A stretch of DNA of 6,908 nt from Paracoccaceae bacterium (GTDB lineage: Bacteria > Pseudomonadota > Alphaproteobacteria > Rhodobacterales > Rhodobacteraceae): the NCBI GenBank assembly GCA_007121115.1, contig SKMI01000330.1, positions 1 through 6,908 on the forward strand. The letters run 5' to 3'. A program made the position numbers and the translations under genes. Under the pieces are notes generated by a model. The model was not told the DNA's origin and searched no databases. It was given only the letters and a program-made list of their open reading frames with translations. Shown in pieces: positions 5,497 through 6,908 of the stretch. Each line of letters begins with the position of its first letter. The first letter of the stretch is position 1.

Positions 5497-6696
5497 ATGG
5501 AAATGTCACGCACGCCTACCGCAGCCCCCGCCAAGCGCCGCCGCCTGTTGCAGGACAACCCGTCGGTGCTGTGGTTCGTGGGGCTGCTGGGGCTGTTCAC
5601 GCTGGGCGTCACGGTGCTGTCCGAAGGGTTCGGGATCGGGCTGATTTCGACCAACCTGGTGAAGATCCTCGGCATGACGCTATGCCTGTGCCTCATCGCC
5701 ATCGCGATGGATGTGGTCTGGGGCTATTGCGGCATCCTGTCGCTTGGCCATTTCGCGTTTTTCGGGTTGGGGGGCTATGCCATCGGCATGTGGCTGATGT
5801 ATGCGCGGACGGAAATCGTGATCCGTCAGAGCCTTGCCGGCGGCACCATCCCGCCCACCGAACGCGAGGTGTCCGAGGCCGTCGCCTCGCAGATTTTCAG
5901 CGTGGTCGGGTCCAACGAACTGCCGCTGATCTGGACCTTCGCGGGCTCGCTAACCTTCCAGCTTGCGATGGTCGTGCTGGTGCCGGGGCTGCTGGCGCTG
6001 ATCTTTGGCTGGCTGGCGTTTCGCTCGCGCGTCACGGGTGTTTACCTCTCGATCCTCACGCAGGCGATGACGCTGGCGCTCTCGCTCTACCTGTTCCAGA
6101 ACGACACGGGCCTGCGCGGGAACAACGGGCTGTCGGGGTTGCAGAACATCCCCGGCGCGTTGCATGTGCCGCAGGCGATCATTTCGGTGTGGTTCTTCTG
6201 GGCCTCGGCCTTTGCGCTGGGGGCAGGCTATCTGCTCTTCGCCTGGGTCGTGTCTGGCAAGTTCGGCAGCGTGATCCGCGCCATCCGCGACAACGAGGCC
6301 CGCGTGCGTTTCCTCGGCTACAACGTCGAGGGCTACAAGCTTTTCGTCTTCACCCTGACCGCGGTGGTGTCGGGCATCGCGGGGGCACTCTACTACCCGC
6401 AGGCGGGCATCATCAACCCCGCCGAGATCGCGCCCATCGCCTCGATCTACCTTGCCGTCTGGGTCGCCATCGGCGGGCGCGGGCGGCTGTATGGCGCGGT
6501 GATCGGCGCGGCGCTGGTGTCGCTGCTGTCCAGCTGGCTGACCGGGGGCGGCGCGCCCAACATCGATCTGGGCTTCTACCGCATCATCTGGACCGACTGG
6601 TGGCTGGTCATGCTGGGGCTGGGCTTCGTGCTGGTCACGCTGTTCTTTCCCAAGGGGATCGGCGGCCTGTTCGATTATCTGGTGCGCAAGCCATGA
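5497..6696 (+). CDS. urtC: Urea ABC transporter permease UrtC
   Basis: UrtC is the second permease, a LivM-type membrane protein of 399 residues that pairs with UrtB. After a short cytoplasmic N-terminus rich in Lys/Arg, membrane segments begin near residue 25. The LivM signature SLGHFAFFGLGGY is at 82-94. A hydrophilic loop follows (about 105-140, MYARTEIVIRQ to SNELP). The cytoplasmic coupling stretch VIRAIRDNEARVRFLGYNVE starts at residue 259, and the end carries IGGRGRLYGAVIGA and LFFPKGIGGLF, as expected for the family. Two ATG codons two apart could start it: at 5497, or at 5503, which has GAGG 8 nt upstream (5491-5494) and is at least as good. The GAGG overlaps the urtB stop, so translation is probably coupled. 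Its stop overlaps the urtD start in an ATGA. Confidence 0.94.
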   Translation: MEMSRTPTAAPAKRRRLLQDNPSVLWFVGLLGLFTLGVTVLSEGFGIGLISTNLVKILGMTLCLCLIAIAMDVVWGYCGILSLGHFAFFGLGGYAIGMWLMYARTEIVIRQSLAGGTIPPTEREVSEAVASQIFSVVGSNELPLIWTFAGSLTFQLAMVVLVPGLLALIFGWLAFRSRVTGVYLSILTQAMTLALSLYLFQNDTGLRGNNGLSGLQNIPGALHVPQAIISVWFFWASAFALGAGYLLFAWVVSGKFGSVIRAIRDNEARVRFLGYNVEGYKLFVFTLTAVVSGIAGALYYPQAGIINPAEIAPIASIYLAVWVAIGGRGRLYGAVIGAALVSLLSSWLTGGGAPNIDLGFYRIIWTDWWLVMLGLGFVLVTLFFPKGIGGLFDYLVRKP

Positions 6697-6908
6697 CCAT
6701 GCTTCTGGAAGTCTCGGGCGTCTCGGTCACCTTCGACGGGTTTCGCGCAATCAACAACCTTTCCATCGCCATCGGAGAGCCGGAATTGCGCGCGGTCATC
6801 GGCCCCAATGGCGCGGGCAAGACGACCTTCATGGATATCGTGACCGGCAAGACGCGGCCCGATGAGGGACGCGTGATCTGGGGCGCGGACTCGGTCGACC
6901 TGCTGAAA
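6693..6908 (+). CDS. urtD: Urea ABC transporter ATP-binding protein UrtD (partial, 5' part)
   Basis: The first 72 codons of a LivG-type ATPase are present and open to the right edge. Residues 37-44 are the Walker A motif GPNGAGKT, followed by TFMDIVTGKTRPDEG, a wording characteristic of UrtD. MLLEVSGVSVTFDGFRAINN is the usual first strand with the aromatic residue (F17) that stacks on adenine. The Q-loop, signature motif and Walker B lie outside the window. The start at 6693 overlaps the urtC stop (ATGA); the ATG at 6699, two codons on, is an alternative. Neither has a strong ribosome binding site, so reinitiation after urtC is likely. UrtD should pair with UrtE, expected downstream, to energise the UrtB/UrtC channel. 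Confidence 0.93.
   Translation, partial: MTMLLEVSGVSVTFDGFRAINNLSIAIGEPELRAVIGPNGAGKTTFMDIVTGKTRPDEGRVIWGADSVDLLK

Noticed and set aside
2289..5702. An antisense open frame of more than 1,100 codons opposite urtA, urtB and the start of urtC
   Set aside because: Its composition (rich in His, Arg, Gly, Gln, Asp) is what the reverse strand of GC-rich, strongly codon-biased genes gives. It spans three genes and an intergenic hairpin and resembles no family.
1..6908. CRISPR array, tRNA, rRNA or phage features
   Set aside because: No regularly spaced repeats, tRNA cloverleaf or rRNA-like sequence were seen on either strand.

Overview
The window looks like chromosomal DNA from a high-GC alphaproteobacterium, most likely of the Rhodobacterales (Roseobacter/Rhodobacter group). 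This is judged from codon usage, the protein flavour of UrtA to UrtD, and a RecQ-like/exonuclease protein of a type I associate with that group. The assignment is inference, because no marker gene is present.

Layout from left to right. (1) Positions 1-518, minus strand: the N-terminal part of a protein with a DEDD-type 3'-5' exonuclease fold, probably the start of a large RecQ-family helicase; it runs off the left edge. (2) Positions 519-620: a short divergent spacer with a possible minus-strand promoter, a small hairpin and a perfect 10-bp palindrome. (3) Positions 621-1809: a decayed insertion-sequence remnant bounded by imperfect inverted repeats. Inside are a scrap resembling the start of an IS66-family TnpA and, joined to it out of frame, a C-terminally truncated IS1182-type DDE transposase. 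(4) Positions 1810-2183: about 370 bp without a credible gene. This is the leader/promoter region of the urea operon and holds several dyads and short direct repeats. (5) Positions 2184-6908: a tightly packed plus-strand operon, urtA-urtB-urtC-urtD (the last truncated by the window edge), encoding a urea ABC transporter.

How the genes work together. UrtA is the secreted periplasmic urea-binding protein. UrtB (with a large periplasmic N-terminal domain) and UrtC are the two membrane permeases. UrtD is one of two cytoplasmic ATPases; UrtE is expected just beyond the right edge. Such operons normally serve nitrogen scavenging and are often next to urease genes, which are not visible here. A perfect 11-bp GC hairpin lies between urtA and urtB and could set the high binding-protein to permease ratio typical of ABC systems. 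The urtB-urtC gap is 4 nt and urtC-urtD overlap by 4 nt, implying translational coupling.

I looked for an undescribed system and did not find a convincing one. The most unusual parts are the chimeric, inverted-repeat-bounded transposon remnant directly upstream of the urea operon, the duplicated motif in the periplasmic domain of UrtB, and the two cysteine pairs of UrtA. The long antisense reading frames opposite urtABC and the transposase are GC-rich shadows.
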